The notes beneath the pieces are model-generated. The model did not search any database, was not told where the DNA came from, and saw only the letters and a list, made by a program, of their open reading frames with translations. 64,000 nt of DNA. Origin: Roseiarcus sp963816065. GTDB taxonomy: Bacteria; Pseudomonadota; Alphaproteobacteria; Rhizobiales; Beijerinckiaceae. Positions 35,803 through 44,323 of this stretch are shown here, in pieces. A program made the position numbers and the translations under genes. Numbering within the stretch: position 1 is the first letter of the stretch; the number at the start of each line of letters is the position of its first letter. Where the stretch lies: positions 1-64,000 of the forward strand of contig CAWFJG010000015.1 of the NCBI GenBank assembly GCA_963816065.1, read 5' to 3'.

Positions 35803-36255
35803 ATGCCAATCCTTCTGACGGTCTTGGGTTTTCTGTGGTGGTGGCCGGTGGGGCTCCTCCTTCTCGCCCTTCTGATTGCGCGACGGGGCCGGCTCGGTTG
35901 CTGGCGCCACGCTTATGCGTGGGATGGACCGATGGTCGACGGCGAACGCGGCCGGGATCGCTGGGAGCGCAAGATGTTCCGCCTGCAGGACAAGATGGAA
36001 ATGATGCGCTCCCGAATGGAGCGGGTCCGCGGCGGCTGCGATTGGTTCGGCCCGTCGACGAGCGGCAACCGCGCTTTCGACGACTATCGCTCGGAGACGT
36101 TGAAGCGCCTCGAAGACGAGCAGCGCGAGTTCAAGGATTTCCTGGCGCGGCTGCGCTTCGCCAAGGACCGCGCCGAGTTCGATCAGTTCATGGCCGATCG
36201 CCGCCAGCGTCCGATCGAGCCAGATTTGCCGCCCGCTGACTCCGAAGGTCGCTAA
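35803..36255 (+). CDS. DUF2852 family membrane protein
   Basis: A protein of about 150 residues with one N-terminal membrane helix (LLTVLGFLWWWPVGLLLLAL) and a charged, helical cytoplasmic tail. The tail includes RWERKMFRLQDKMEMMRSRM and the family segment GNRAFDDYRSETLKRLEDEQ, EFKDFLARLRFAKDRAEFDQ. DUF2852 is common in Hyphomicrobiales and has no assigned function. The start at MPILL (35803) follows a GAGG-type ribosome-binding site. An upstream in-frame start at 35770 would overlap the promoter. Probably repressed by the upstream TetR. Confidence 0.87.
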   Translation: MPILLTVLGFLWWWPVGLLLLALLIARRGRLGCWRHAYAWDGPMVDGERGRDRWERKMFRLQDKMEMMRSRMERVRGGCDWFGPSTSGNRAFDDYRSETLKRLEDEQREFKDFLARLRFAKDRAEFDQFMADRRQRPIEPDLPPADSEGR

Positions 36256-36267
36256 GCCTGGCGGGCT

Positions 36268-36293
36268 CCCCGGCCCCATTTGGGCCGCGGGGG
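36268..36293. terminator. GC-rich hairpin between convergent genes
   Basis: CCCCGGCCC pairs with GGGCC and GGGG around CATTT with a two-base bulge. It lies between the DUF2852 stop and the end of the monooxygenase gene, which converge. It lacks a T-run, so terminator function is inferred from position. Confidence 0.4.
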
Positions 36294-36381
36294 CCGTAGA
36301 CACGGGGTGAGAGCGAAAACCCGACTCCTCCCACTGATCGCCACGCCCGGGCGCCTCTTTTCGGCGACGGTTCGATGGCCG

Positions 36382-37899
36382 TTACGGCTTGATCTGAAGC
36401 TTGGAGAAATATCGCTCGACGGCGTCGACGGACGCGGCGGGTTCGGCCAAAGCGACGTAGGTGTCCGGACGGATGAGATACATCGCGTTCTCGCGCAGGC
36501 CCGCCTGCTGCATTGCGCCGCTCCATGCATACACGTGAAACGGGACGTTTCGAGCCTCGAACCAAGTCTGCAGATAGGCCTCGGCGGCGCCATAGACGTG
36601 GATTTGCCAGCCGATGCATTTGAGCGCCTGGTAATTATCGCCCTCGCCAAGCTTCACCCAGGGCAGGCGGTCGCCGCCGCGGACCGGCCCGACGTGGCCC
36701 TGATCGAGCCCCTTCCCGCGGTAATTCAAGGTGATCTGGGAGACCGTGCGGAAAAGATACTCGCGCGCCGCGTCAAACTTCACCAACTGCGGCAGGACGA
36801 GGGGCGCGATGCGCGTGCGCACGTTCTCGGCCAGGTGGCCTTCGGCGGCGGCGGCGTTGAAGAATCGGTCGGTCGTCTGGACGAGCGGCAGCGCGAAGGC
36901 GCGCCGCTCGGCCTCGAACGTGTCGAGCAGCGCGTCGGGGGCCTGCCCGGCGAGGACGGCCTGCAGCTTCCAGGCCAGGTTGATCGCGTCGCCGATGCCG
37001 GTATTCATCCCCTGGCCGCCGACCGGCGTGTGGATGTGGGCGGCGTCGCCCAGCAGGAAAGCCCGATTTTTGCGGAAATGCTCCGCAACCCGATGGGAGA
37101 TGTGGTAGGTCGAAAACCAGTTCACCGTGTCGACCTCAAGGCGGAGCTGTCGGGTCGCCCGGTCGCTGATGTCGGCGAAGGTCAACTTGTCGAGGTCTTG
37201 CCCCTCGCCCGCCCGGACCGCGCCGATCAAGCGGATCCGGCCCTTGTCCGCCAAAGGGAAAGACGGCCAGGAAGTCGGCTTCGTCGAGCTCGATGTTGAG
37301 GTCGCCGTTGAACGCCGGTCCGGCGCCCGCCACGTCGGCGACGTAGAAGACCTGCGGATAACTCCCGCCCGGTTAACCCGTCCCCATCGCCTCGCGGACC
37401 TTCGAATGCGCGCCGTCGCAGCCGGCGATGAAGGCGGCGTCGATCGTATGCTCGGTTCCGTCGGGGCCGCGCAACCGCGCGCTGATATGATCGCCCTCGT
37501 CCGTGTACTGTAGGAACTCGGTCGAGCGGTCGACCTGCACGCCAAGACTTTGCAAGCGTTCGACAAGCAGGCGTTCGTGCTCGTCTTGCGGAAAGATGTG
37601 CAGGAAGCCGTACGGGGTCAGGTCGGAGGCGATCTCATCGAACGGGACACGCGCCTTTCTTCACCGCCGAGCCACATCCGCAAGCCGGGAACAGCATAGC
37701 CTTTCGCAACGACGGCGCCGGCGAGATCGAGTTGCTGGTAGAGTTCCAGCGTTCGGGCATGGACCGCCAACGCCCGCGACGTCGCGCCAGGCCCTGGGGC
37801 CTTGTCGATAATCTGGATCGGGACGCCCTGCTTCGTCAGCCAGAGGGCTAGGACCAGTCCGGTCGGACCGGCGCCGACAATCAGTACGCTCTTTGCCAT
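36382..37899 (-). pseudogene. FAD-dependent aromatic monooxygenase (PheA/TfdB type), three frameshifts as read
   Basis: A flavoprotein hydroxylase. The N-terminus has the FAD-binding motif VLIVGAGPTGLVLALWL, the middle DAAFIAGCDGAHSKVREAMG, and the second FAD motif FLLGDAAHIHTPVGGQGMNT. The C-terminal thioredoxin-like domain ends AASVDAVERYFSKLQIKP. Frame changes are needed near 37645, 37375 and 37255; the C-terminal 290 residues are intact. The start MAKSVLIVG at 37899 lies 11 bases after the TetR gene, so the pair is one operon and the TetR is the likely regulator. The substrate is unknown. Confidence 0.82.
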
Positions 37900-37910
37900 G
37901 ATGCCTGCTC

Positions 37911-38561
37911 CTATCGGTTTTGGGCTGGCGGCGCGGCCAGGAGACCGCAAAGGGCGATCTGGCCGTGCTGGTCGGCAAGGCGGGCGAGAACGGGAAGGTT
38001 GTTGGACGCTTCTCCGAACGCCTCGCGGAAAAGCAAGGCCGTGAACAGGGGGCCGACCAAGGTGAAGGCGAAGAGGCGCGGGTCGCCGTCCCTCACCTCG
38101 CCGGCCGCCTGGGCGCGCGCGATCACGCGGGTCACGGCGCCGATCACCGGCGCCACGACCTCATCGTGCCAAATGCGGGCGACGTCGGGGACGTTGCGCG
38201 ACTCTCCGATCACCAGCCGCACGAAGCGCGCAATCAAGGGCCGGCTCAGCACGGCTGCGGCGGCCGTGAGGAGCCGGGGAACGAATTCGGAGAAAGACCC
38301 GTCGTCGCTGTCGGCTGCGCCGCGAACAGCCTCCACGTTGAGGACGACGGCCGAGCGCACCACCGCACGGAACAGTTCCTCCTTGGTGGAAAAGTAGCGG
38401 TAGATCGAACCTTTGGCGATGCCGGCCCGACGGGCGACGTCATCGAGCCTTGCCGCCGCGAAGCCATGGTCGGCGAACGCCTCCAGGGCCGCCGCCGTGA
38501 TTTCGGCGGGCCTGGCCTGTTTGCGCCTGCGCCATGGGGAGCGGCCGGTTGCTGCGCGCAT
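37911..38561 (-). CDS. TetR/AcrR family transcriptional regulator
   Basis: A 216-residue repressor-type protein with helix-turn-helix ALEAFADHGFAAARLDDVAR and AGIAKGSIYRYFSTKEELFR at residues of about 25-65, and a TetR_C-type ligand domain (LIARFVRLVIGESRNVPDVA). It starts at 38561 next to a 23-base palindrome that is its likely operator, and is followed after 11 bases by the FAD monooxygenase gene. Regulation of that enzyme and of itself is inferred from this arrangement. Confidence 0.88.
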   Translation of the reverse strand: MRAATGRSPWRRRKQARPAEITAAALEAFADHGFAAARLDDVARRAGIAKGSIYRYFSTKEELFRAVVRSAVVLNVEAVRGAADSDDGSFSEFVPRLLTAAAAVLSRPLIARFVRLVIGESRNVPDVARIWHDEVVAPVIGAVTRVIARAQAAGEVRDGDPRLFAFTLVGPLFTALLFREAFGEASNNLPVLARLADQHGQIALCGLLAAPPAQNR

Positions 38562-38583
38562 TGATGACTCAATTGGTCATCAA
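38561..38583. promoter_or_regulatory. Perfect 8-bp inverted repeat upstream of the second TetR gene
   Basis: TTGATGAC (38561-38568) and GTCATCAA (38576-38583) are exact complements separated by TCAATTG, whose core is itself nearly symmetrical. It touches the start codon of the minus-strand TetR gene. Autoregulation by this TetR is the simplest reading. It differs from the GTAA-N7-TTAC sites of the other TetR. Confidence 0.6.
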
Positions 38584-38743
38584 CTCCGGCCAACGAGCCG
38601 GGTTCCAGCCGCCAGGAAAACGCTCGCCAACGCTTTCGGCTGCGCCTATTCCTGGCGGAACGGGATTATCGAGGATGACAAAGTCCGCCCGACATGGGAA
38701 CTTCGCTCGGCGTTCCAGGATTGACGGGGATAGGATTGAGCCC

Positions 38744-39043
38744 ATGCCCAACAGTGATCTTGATCCGGTCGAATGGGAACTGGTTCGCGCCGACATCGCG
38801 ATGGAAAAGGCGCGGCTGAAGGCCAATGGCGATTGGGCGAAATGGGAAGAGTTCCAGGCCAAGACGAACTCGAGATTTGCCGCTCATGTGGACTCGACGG
38901 TAAGGATGGCGCGCTCGGCCAGGGAGGGGCGCCCCGAAGCCGAGGAGGATCGCGCCGCCTCGTGGTGGACCATCCGGACGCTTGACTTCTCGTTTCTCTT
39001 TGCGCCTCGAAAGCAGCGGCGTCGAGGCTGGCCGCTTCGCTGA
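38744..39043 (+). CDS. Small uncharacterised protein
   Basis: A 99-residue protein I do not recognise. It is acidic and helical at first (MPNSDLDPVEWELVRADIAM), with DWAKWEEFQAKTNSRFAAHV in the middle, and ends in a basic tail (FAPRKQRRRGWPLR). There is no signal peptide or membrane segment. GACGGGGATAGG lies before the ATG. Composition and an open frame suggest a real gene, but nothing shows its role. Confidence 0.5.
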   Translation: MPNSDLDPVEWELVRADIAMEKARLKANGDWAKWEEFQAKTNSRFAAHVDSTVRMARSAREGRPEAEEDRAASWWTIRTLDFSFLFAPRKQRRRGWPLR

Positions 39044-39838
39044 GCGCCGGGCTCTCCACCCCAAGCGCCGCGGCAAAGGCTAATGGATCCGGCGAAGGAG
39101 CTTGACGCGGATATCCTCGTGGACCGTCATGGCGAGGACCTGACAGAGCCCAGACCATTATAGCGAGACCCGAAAGGGCGAGGCGATCCAGGGGCCTCGT
39201 CACGACGTCAATTGAGCAGCCGCGCTGTCGGCAATCTGGCAGGGAACCGGAGCCAGGGTAATCGCGTGAAGGAGTTAGGTGACAAATCGCGAAAGTGCTG
39301 AATCCATGACGACCCTCGATTCGCATGAGGGAACGAGCCATGGCGTTGACGGGGGCGGGTTGCGCGGCGTTTGACGAGACCGTCGTTTTCCTGAGTTATT
39401 TTCAAAGATCTGAAGAATCCGCGCCAACAATCGCCGCTATCGCGACGTAACTGGGCTATTCCGATCAGGCCACTTTCACCCGCGCGTTCCGCCGGTGGAC
39501 CGGCTCGCCGGATCTGAGCTGGCGCGCGGTGTCACCACGGAACGGCCAGCTGTCCTGCTCACTTCGACGTTCGTGATCGCGATCCGCAATCAGCAGTTCC
39601 TCACGTCTACTCCTGACGTTACCTCTCATTTGCGACGTCACCTGCCTGACGCCAACTGCGTGAGCCGCGAAAGCCGAACCGGATTTCGAAAGCAAGAGGC
39701 CGTCGGGGGCGGAAACCGCTGAAATCCTGCTGGAACGCAGCCCCACGCGCCTCGCCTTGCCGTCCAACCCGCCATGCAGCCGTCGCCCGGAACCTGGACG
39801 TCCCAACCTGCGTTACCATGGTTCCGGAGGGGGATTCC
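39044..39838. other. Gene-poor stretch with an AraC relic
   Basis: About 800 bases between the small unknown gene and the phosphatase-ATPase gene. The only recognisable content is an AraC-type helix-turn-helix scrap at 39424-39520. Short reading frames elsewhere look like no protein family. The AT-richer 39380-39430 part may once have been coding. Confidence 0.5.
39424..39520 (+). pseudogene. AraC-family regulator, C-terminal remnant
   Basis: Read in plus frame, TIAAIAT, a TAA stop, then LGYSDQATFTRAFRRWTG is the second helix-turn-helix of an AraC regulator with an internal stop where Glu or Arg is expected. No other part of the gene remains nearby. Confidence 0.65.
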
Positions 39839-41566
39839 ATGTACATTATTTGTCTGGCGAGCGACTACGACGGCACGCTGGCGCACGACGGGTTGGTGGA
39901 GCCGGCGACCGTCGAGGCGCTCGAGCGCTTCAAGCGCTCGGGACGCAAGCTCATGCTCGTCACCGGCCGCGAGCTTCCCGATCTTGTCGCCGTCTGTCCC
40001 CGGCTCGACCTCTTCGACCGGGTGTTGGCGGAAAACGGCGCGCTCCTTTACGACCCGGCGACGACGCAGGAACGACCGCTCGCGCCCGAGCCTTCGGCGG
40101 ACTTCGTCGCCCGGCTCCGCGCCGAGGGCGTTGCGCCTTTGTCAGTCGGACGGGCCATCATCGCCACCTGGGAGCCGAACGAAGCCGCGGCCCTCGCCGC
40201 GATTCGCGACCTCGGGCTCGAGCTGCAGATCGTTTTCAACAAAGGGGCGGTGATGATCCTTCCGCCCGGGGTAAACAAGGCCAGCGGCCTCAACGCGGCG
40301 CTCGAGGACCTGGGCCTGTCCGAACACAATGTCGTCGCGGTCGGCGATGCGGAAAATGACCACGCCTTCATGCAGTCCGCCGGGTTTTCGGTCGCCGTCG
40401 CCAACGCGTTGCCGGCGGTCAAAGAGGAGGCCGATTTCGTCACGGCGAGCCCGCGTGGTGCGGGGGTGGTCGAACTGATCGACCTCCTGCTCGAAAAGGA
40501 CGTGGACGCGTTCGCCCCGTTCAAGCGGCGCGGTCTCGTTCAGGCGGCCGTCCGACCGGACGGGTCGCCCGTGTTCATGCGTCCGCATGGGGGCGGCGCG
40601 CTGATCGCCGGTCTTTCGGGAGGCGGCAAGTCGACGCTGTCGACGGCGCTGCTGGAAGGCGTCATCGCGGGCGGCTTCCAGGTTTGCGTGTTCGATCCCG
40701 AGGGCGACTACGCCAACCTGCCGTCGACCGTTGCGGTCGGCGAGGCGAAGGCGCCGCCGCGTCTGGCCGAGATGCTCAATACCCTCGAGCGCCCGGAGCA
40801 GAATGTGGTCGTCAACATTCTCGCCGTCAGCGTCGAGGACCGGCCGGCGGCGTTCGCGGGATTCGTCGCGGCGCTGGCCGAGATGCGCGGACGCACCGGC
40901 CACCCGCACTGGATTCTGGTTGACGAGGCCCATCACGTGCTTCCGGCGGAACGGAACGTCAGCGCGAGCGGGGCGATGTGGACCCTCCCGGCGATTCTGG
41001 TCACGGTCGATCCCGGAGCGGTCGCAGCCCATGCGTTGCAGGGCGTCGAGGACGTTTTTGCGGTCGGCACCCGTCCGGCGGACACGATTCGCGCCTTCTG
41101 CCGGGCGCTTTCGCTCGAGGCGCCGCCGCTGCCAGAGGGGCCGACCGAGCCTGGCCGGGCTCTCCTCTGGAGCCCGCGTTCGGGCCAGGCGCCCGAATTC
41201 GTCACGTCGCGTGCCCCAGCCGCCAAGATGGAACGCCACACCCGCAAATACGCCGAGGGCGAGCTCGGCGAGGACAAGAGCTTCTACTTCCGTGGGCCGG
41301 ACAAGACGCTGAAACTGCGGGCGCAGAACCTGACGATCTTCTTGCAGATCGCCGACGGGGTGGACGAGCGAACCTGGCTCCATCACCTTCGGGCGCACGA
41401 TGTCTCGCGCTGGATTCGCGAGGCGATCAAGGACGAGGCGCTGGCGGCGGAGGCCCGACAGGTCGAAGACGAGGCCGCCGACCCGGCGGAGTCGCGCAAG
41501 GCCATGCGCGAGATCATCGAGCGGAGCTACACGGCGCCGGCGTCGACTGGCGCCCGATCGCGCTGA
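39839..41566 (+). CDS. HAD-IIB phosphatase fused to a HerA-like P-loop ATPase
   Basis: A fusion of about 575 residues. Residues 1-220 are a HAD-IIB (Cof-type) phosphatase: motif I SDYDGTLA (Asp9 and Asp11), motif II LVTGRE, the Lys motif ILPPGVNKASGLNAAL, and motif IV VVAVGDAENDHAFM. Residues of about 245-420 are a P-loop ATPase with Walker A ALIAGLSGGGKSTLS, FDPEGDYANLP and Walker B WILVDEAHHVLP. The C-terminal 120 residues (SFYFRGPDKTLKLRAQNLTI, then HHLRAHDVSRWIREAIKDEA) are a further conserved-looking module. GGAGGGGGA precedes the ATG at 39839. It stands alone, flanked by relics and repeats. The function is unknown; a nucleotide-controlled sugar-phosphate phosphatase is only a guess. Confidence 0.8.
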   Translation: MYIICLASDYDGTLAHDGLVEPATVEALERFKRSGRKLMLVTGRELPDLVAVCPRLDLFDRVLAENGALLYDPATTQERPLAPEPSADFVARLRAEGVAPLSVGRAIIATWEPNEAAALAAIRDLGLELQIVFNKGAVMILPPGVNKASGLNAALEDLGLSEHNVVAVGDAENDHAFMQSAGFSVAVANALPAVKEEADFVTASPRGAGVVELIDLLLEKDVDAFAPFKRRGLVQAAVRPDGSPVFMRPHGGGALIAGLSGGGKSTLSTALLEGVIAGGFQVCVFDPEGDYANLPSTVAVGEAKAPPRLAEMLNTLERPEQNVVVNILAVSVEDRPAAFAGFVAALAEMRGRTGHPHWILVDEAHHVLPAERNVSASGAMWTLPAILVTVDPGAVAAHALQGVEDVFAVGTRPADTIRAFCRALSLEAPPLPEGPTEPGRALLWSPRSGQAPEFVTSRAPAAKMERHTRKYAEGELGEDKSFYFRGPDKTLKLRAQNLTIFLQIADGVDERTWLHHLRAHDVSRWIREAIKDEALAAEARQVEDEAADPAESRKAMREIIERSYTAPASTGARSR

Positions 41567-42042
41567 CGCGTCTTGCGGCAGCCGATTCGGCCTGACGGCC
41601 CGAGCCACGGCGCGCGTGAGGACAAGAGATTTATGGAATTGATGCGGTAAATGTTTTCAAAAAAGAGAACGTGGTCGTAACCTGCCTCGATGGCGCCAAG
41701 GACCCCGACGTCCATAGCTTGACCCACTTTGCGGCGACCCGCGCGAGCGCCTGGATCGCGCTCGCGCGCTTTTCTGAACTTCGATGCAAGCTCTTGAAGA
41801 GACAGGAAACTCGGGTGAGTAAGGGGCGTTTTCGGATGCTGAACGCATGCCGAAAGCACTCTGAACGACATTGGAACCGGCGCCGAACGCGCTGCAAACG
41901 GCGCCGAACGACTCTGTTCCCTTACCGCTCACCCTTTGCGCGCCGACGGCGCGTGTCCGCCGCCTCGCGCGCCGCCTCCCTGCGGTCCTCAGCCGTCCGA
42001 CCGGTCCATGGCTTCCGAACCTTTGCCGCCGGTCCGTCTCCG
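41567..42042. other. Intergenic stretch with an 11-bp periodic array
   Basis: About 480 bases between the fusion gene and the remains of the DUF6582 gene. The only structure I see is the array at 41841-41916. Reading frames on both strands (for example 41671-42096 plus, 41657-42046 minus) have skewed composition and no family resemblance. Confidence 0.5.
41841..41916 (+). repeat. Degenerate 11-bp tandem array, core GAACG
   Basis: Units start at 41841, 41852, 41863, 41874, 41885, 41896 (10 bases) and 41906. Each begins GAACG or a one-base variant (GAAAG, GAACC, AAACG) and the last six bases vary. The period is 11 bases, as in the array at 31888, but the core differs. It is not a coding repeat. 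Confidence 0.75.
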
Positions 42043-42792
42043 TCAAATGCCGACGCCATAGAGATCCGCGGCCCGCTTGATGTTGGCGAAAGCTAGTAGA
42101 TCACGTCATTGCGTTTGATGGCGTTGACTGAATTTATGCCGTCGCGATCGAAGCGACGGAGGTGATTCGTGGCCAGCAAAGAGGTTGCCGTCAAGAAGTA
42201 CGTGGTCAGGCTGAGCGAGGAGGAACGCGGTCGGCTTGAGGAATTTGTCCGCAAGGGCAAGCGAGCCGCGCATTTGCTGACGAAAGCCCGCATCCTATTG
42301 AAAGCGGACGTGTCGGAGGTCGGCGACGGATGGAGCGACAGCCGGATCGCCGAGGCGCTGGACACCAGCGTCCCGACGGTCGAGCGCACGCGGCGGCAAC
42401 TCGTCGAGGAAGGGTTTGAAGCGGTCCTGACGCGCAAGTACAATCCCAACTCCGCCCCGCGCCGGATTTTCGACGGGGCCGCGGAAGCCAAGCTGATCGC
42501 TTTGGCTTGCGGGCCGGCCCCGGCTGGCTGCGCCAAATGGACCCTGCGTCTTCTGGAGGAGAAGGTCATCGAACTGCAGATTGTCGAGAGGGCGAGCGAC
42601 AACACGATCGGGCGGACGCTCAAAAAAACATCCTCAAGCCCCATCTCAAGCAGCAATGGGTGATCGCGCCCGAGGCCAGCGCGGCCTTCGTCGCCAACAT
42701 GGAAGACGTGCTGGAAGTCTACCAAAGGCCGCATGACGCCAAGCGCCCCCTGGTCTGCCTCGACGAAACGTCGATCGCGGTAGGGACGCACA

Positions 42793-44323
42793 TCACTGTG
42801 CGCCCCCCGCACAGAACCGTACGTGCGGCTTTCCCGCATACGGCTCCCACCTCGGGTGTCTGACGGCGAATTGGCGTTCGGGCCAGGGATGAAGGACTTC
42901 GCGGCGCGGGGAGAAGTTCGCGCGCCAGGCCGCTCATCCGATCCCATCTCGTGCGGTCCTGCTGGCTGCGGCGCTTGAGCGTCCGTCGCCAGAGGTCGAC
43001 GACATGGAACCGAAAGGCGCTGAGCGCGGCGGTGTTCGTCGGCACGGCGAAGTAGCGAAAGTACCCCGCCACGACCTGCCCGAGCCATCGCCCTTGCTCG
43101 GCGACGGTTCGGTGCATGCGCTGGCGCAGACCTTCCTTGACCTGCTTCAGCTTCGCCCGCATGCGGTCCGCCCGGGTCTTCCGCTTGATCTGGAAGCCGC
43201 CCTTGCGGGTTTTGCCGCAGATGAGCGTGAAGCCGAGGAAGGCGAAGGTCTCCGGCTTGCCAAGCCCGCGTCGCTCCCGGTTCGCCGCCGCATGGCGGCC
43301 GAACTCGATGAGCCGGGTCTTGTCCGGATGCAACGACAGCGCAAACGCCCTCAGCCTTTCGCGCATCGCGTCCCAGAAGCGCCGGGCGTCGCTCTCGTGC
43401 TCAAAGCCGGCGACGATGTCGTCGGCGTACCTCACGATGATCATGTCGCCCTTGGCCTCGCGCCGTCGCCAGCGCTCGGCCCAGCGGTCGAAGACATAGT
43501 GCAGGTAGATGTTGGCGAGCAGCGGCGAGATCACCGAGCCCTGCCCCGTTCCCCTGTCGCTCGTCTTCAGCGCTCCGTCTTCGAGAACACCCGCCTTCAG
43601 CCATTTCTGGAGCAGGCGGACGATGCGCTTGTCGCCGACGCGGTGCTCGACGAACCGGACGAGCCAGTCCTGGCTCACCGTCTCGAAGAACCTCGCAATG
43701 TCGGCGTCGAGTATCCAGTTCACCCTTCTGGTCGTGATCCCCACCATGAGCGCGTCCAGCGCGTCATGCGCGCCGCGTCCTGGTCGGAACCCGTAGCTGA
43801 AGCCGAGGAAATCCTCCTCGTAGATCGCGTTCAGCACCGTCGCCGTCGCCCGTTGGACGATCTTGTCCTGCAGCGCGGCGACCGCCAGCGGACGCTGCCG
43901 TCCGTCCGGCTTGGGTATGAAGACCCGCCGGCTCGGCAACGCCCGATACGCCCCTCTGTGAACCCGCGAATGCAGGTCTTCGAGCCGGAGCCCGAGGTCC
44001 GCCTCGTAGGTCTTCCACGTCAATCCGTCCACGCCCGGCGCGGCCGTCCTCTTCAGGTCGAGGAACGCCTCTTCGAGCGCTGCGACGTCGACGTGGTGCA
44101 GGAGCGCGGTGAACGTCTCCTTCTTCCTTTCCCTTGCCGTTGTCCGTACGCGATCCAGCCCGTGTGACGCGCCTTCCCGGCTCGGCGTCCGGAGCGTGCC
44201 GTCCTGTCTCGCGTTCCCCTCGGTCCCCGCCCTTGGCTCCCCCGGCTCCGCCCCGGATCGCTCCGCTGCGTTCGTCGGCTTCGACGCTACTATGGCGGGG
44301 TCTGACTTCTCCGGCCTGTTCAT
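42793..44323 (-). CDS. ltrA: Group II intron reverse transcriptase/maturase, one C-terminal frameshift
   Basis: A multidomain protein for intron splicing and retrohoming. The N-terminal region (AAPGVDGLTWKTYEADL, RRVFIPKPDGRQRPLAVAAL) is followed by the RT fingers-palm with FSYGFRPGRGAHDALDAL, GTGQGSVISPLLANIYLHYV and the catalytic VRYADDIVAG, then the maturase X domain (LWRRTLKRRSQQDRTRW). The open frame reads past domain V to 42719. A second frame near 42925 instead gives EVLHPWPERQFAVRHPRWEP, YAGKPHVRFCAGGAQ and a stop at 42793, the normal ending of this class. So a single indel near 42925 is likely. There is no obvious HNH endonuclease domain. Confidence 0.88.
42814..42846 (-). ncRNA. Group II intron domain V
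   Basis: The minus-strand RNA reads GAGCCGTATGCGG, then GAAAGCC and GCACGTACGGTTC. The arms GAGCCGTATGC and GCACGTACGGTTC pair around the GAAA-type loop, and the AGC catalytic triad is at positions 2-4. Domain VI and the 3' splice site follow within about 40 bases. Confidence 0.88.

Noticed and set aside
41671..42096. Plus-strand reading before the IS630 element
   Set aside because: It crosses the 11-bp array and the end of the DUF6582 gene on the other strand and has no family resemblance.
42719..42792. Maturase that reads through domain V into the host element
   Set aside because: The normal C-terminus with a stop at 42793 is present in another frame, so the read-through is an indel effect.
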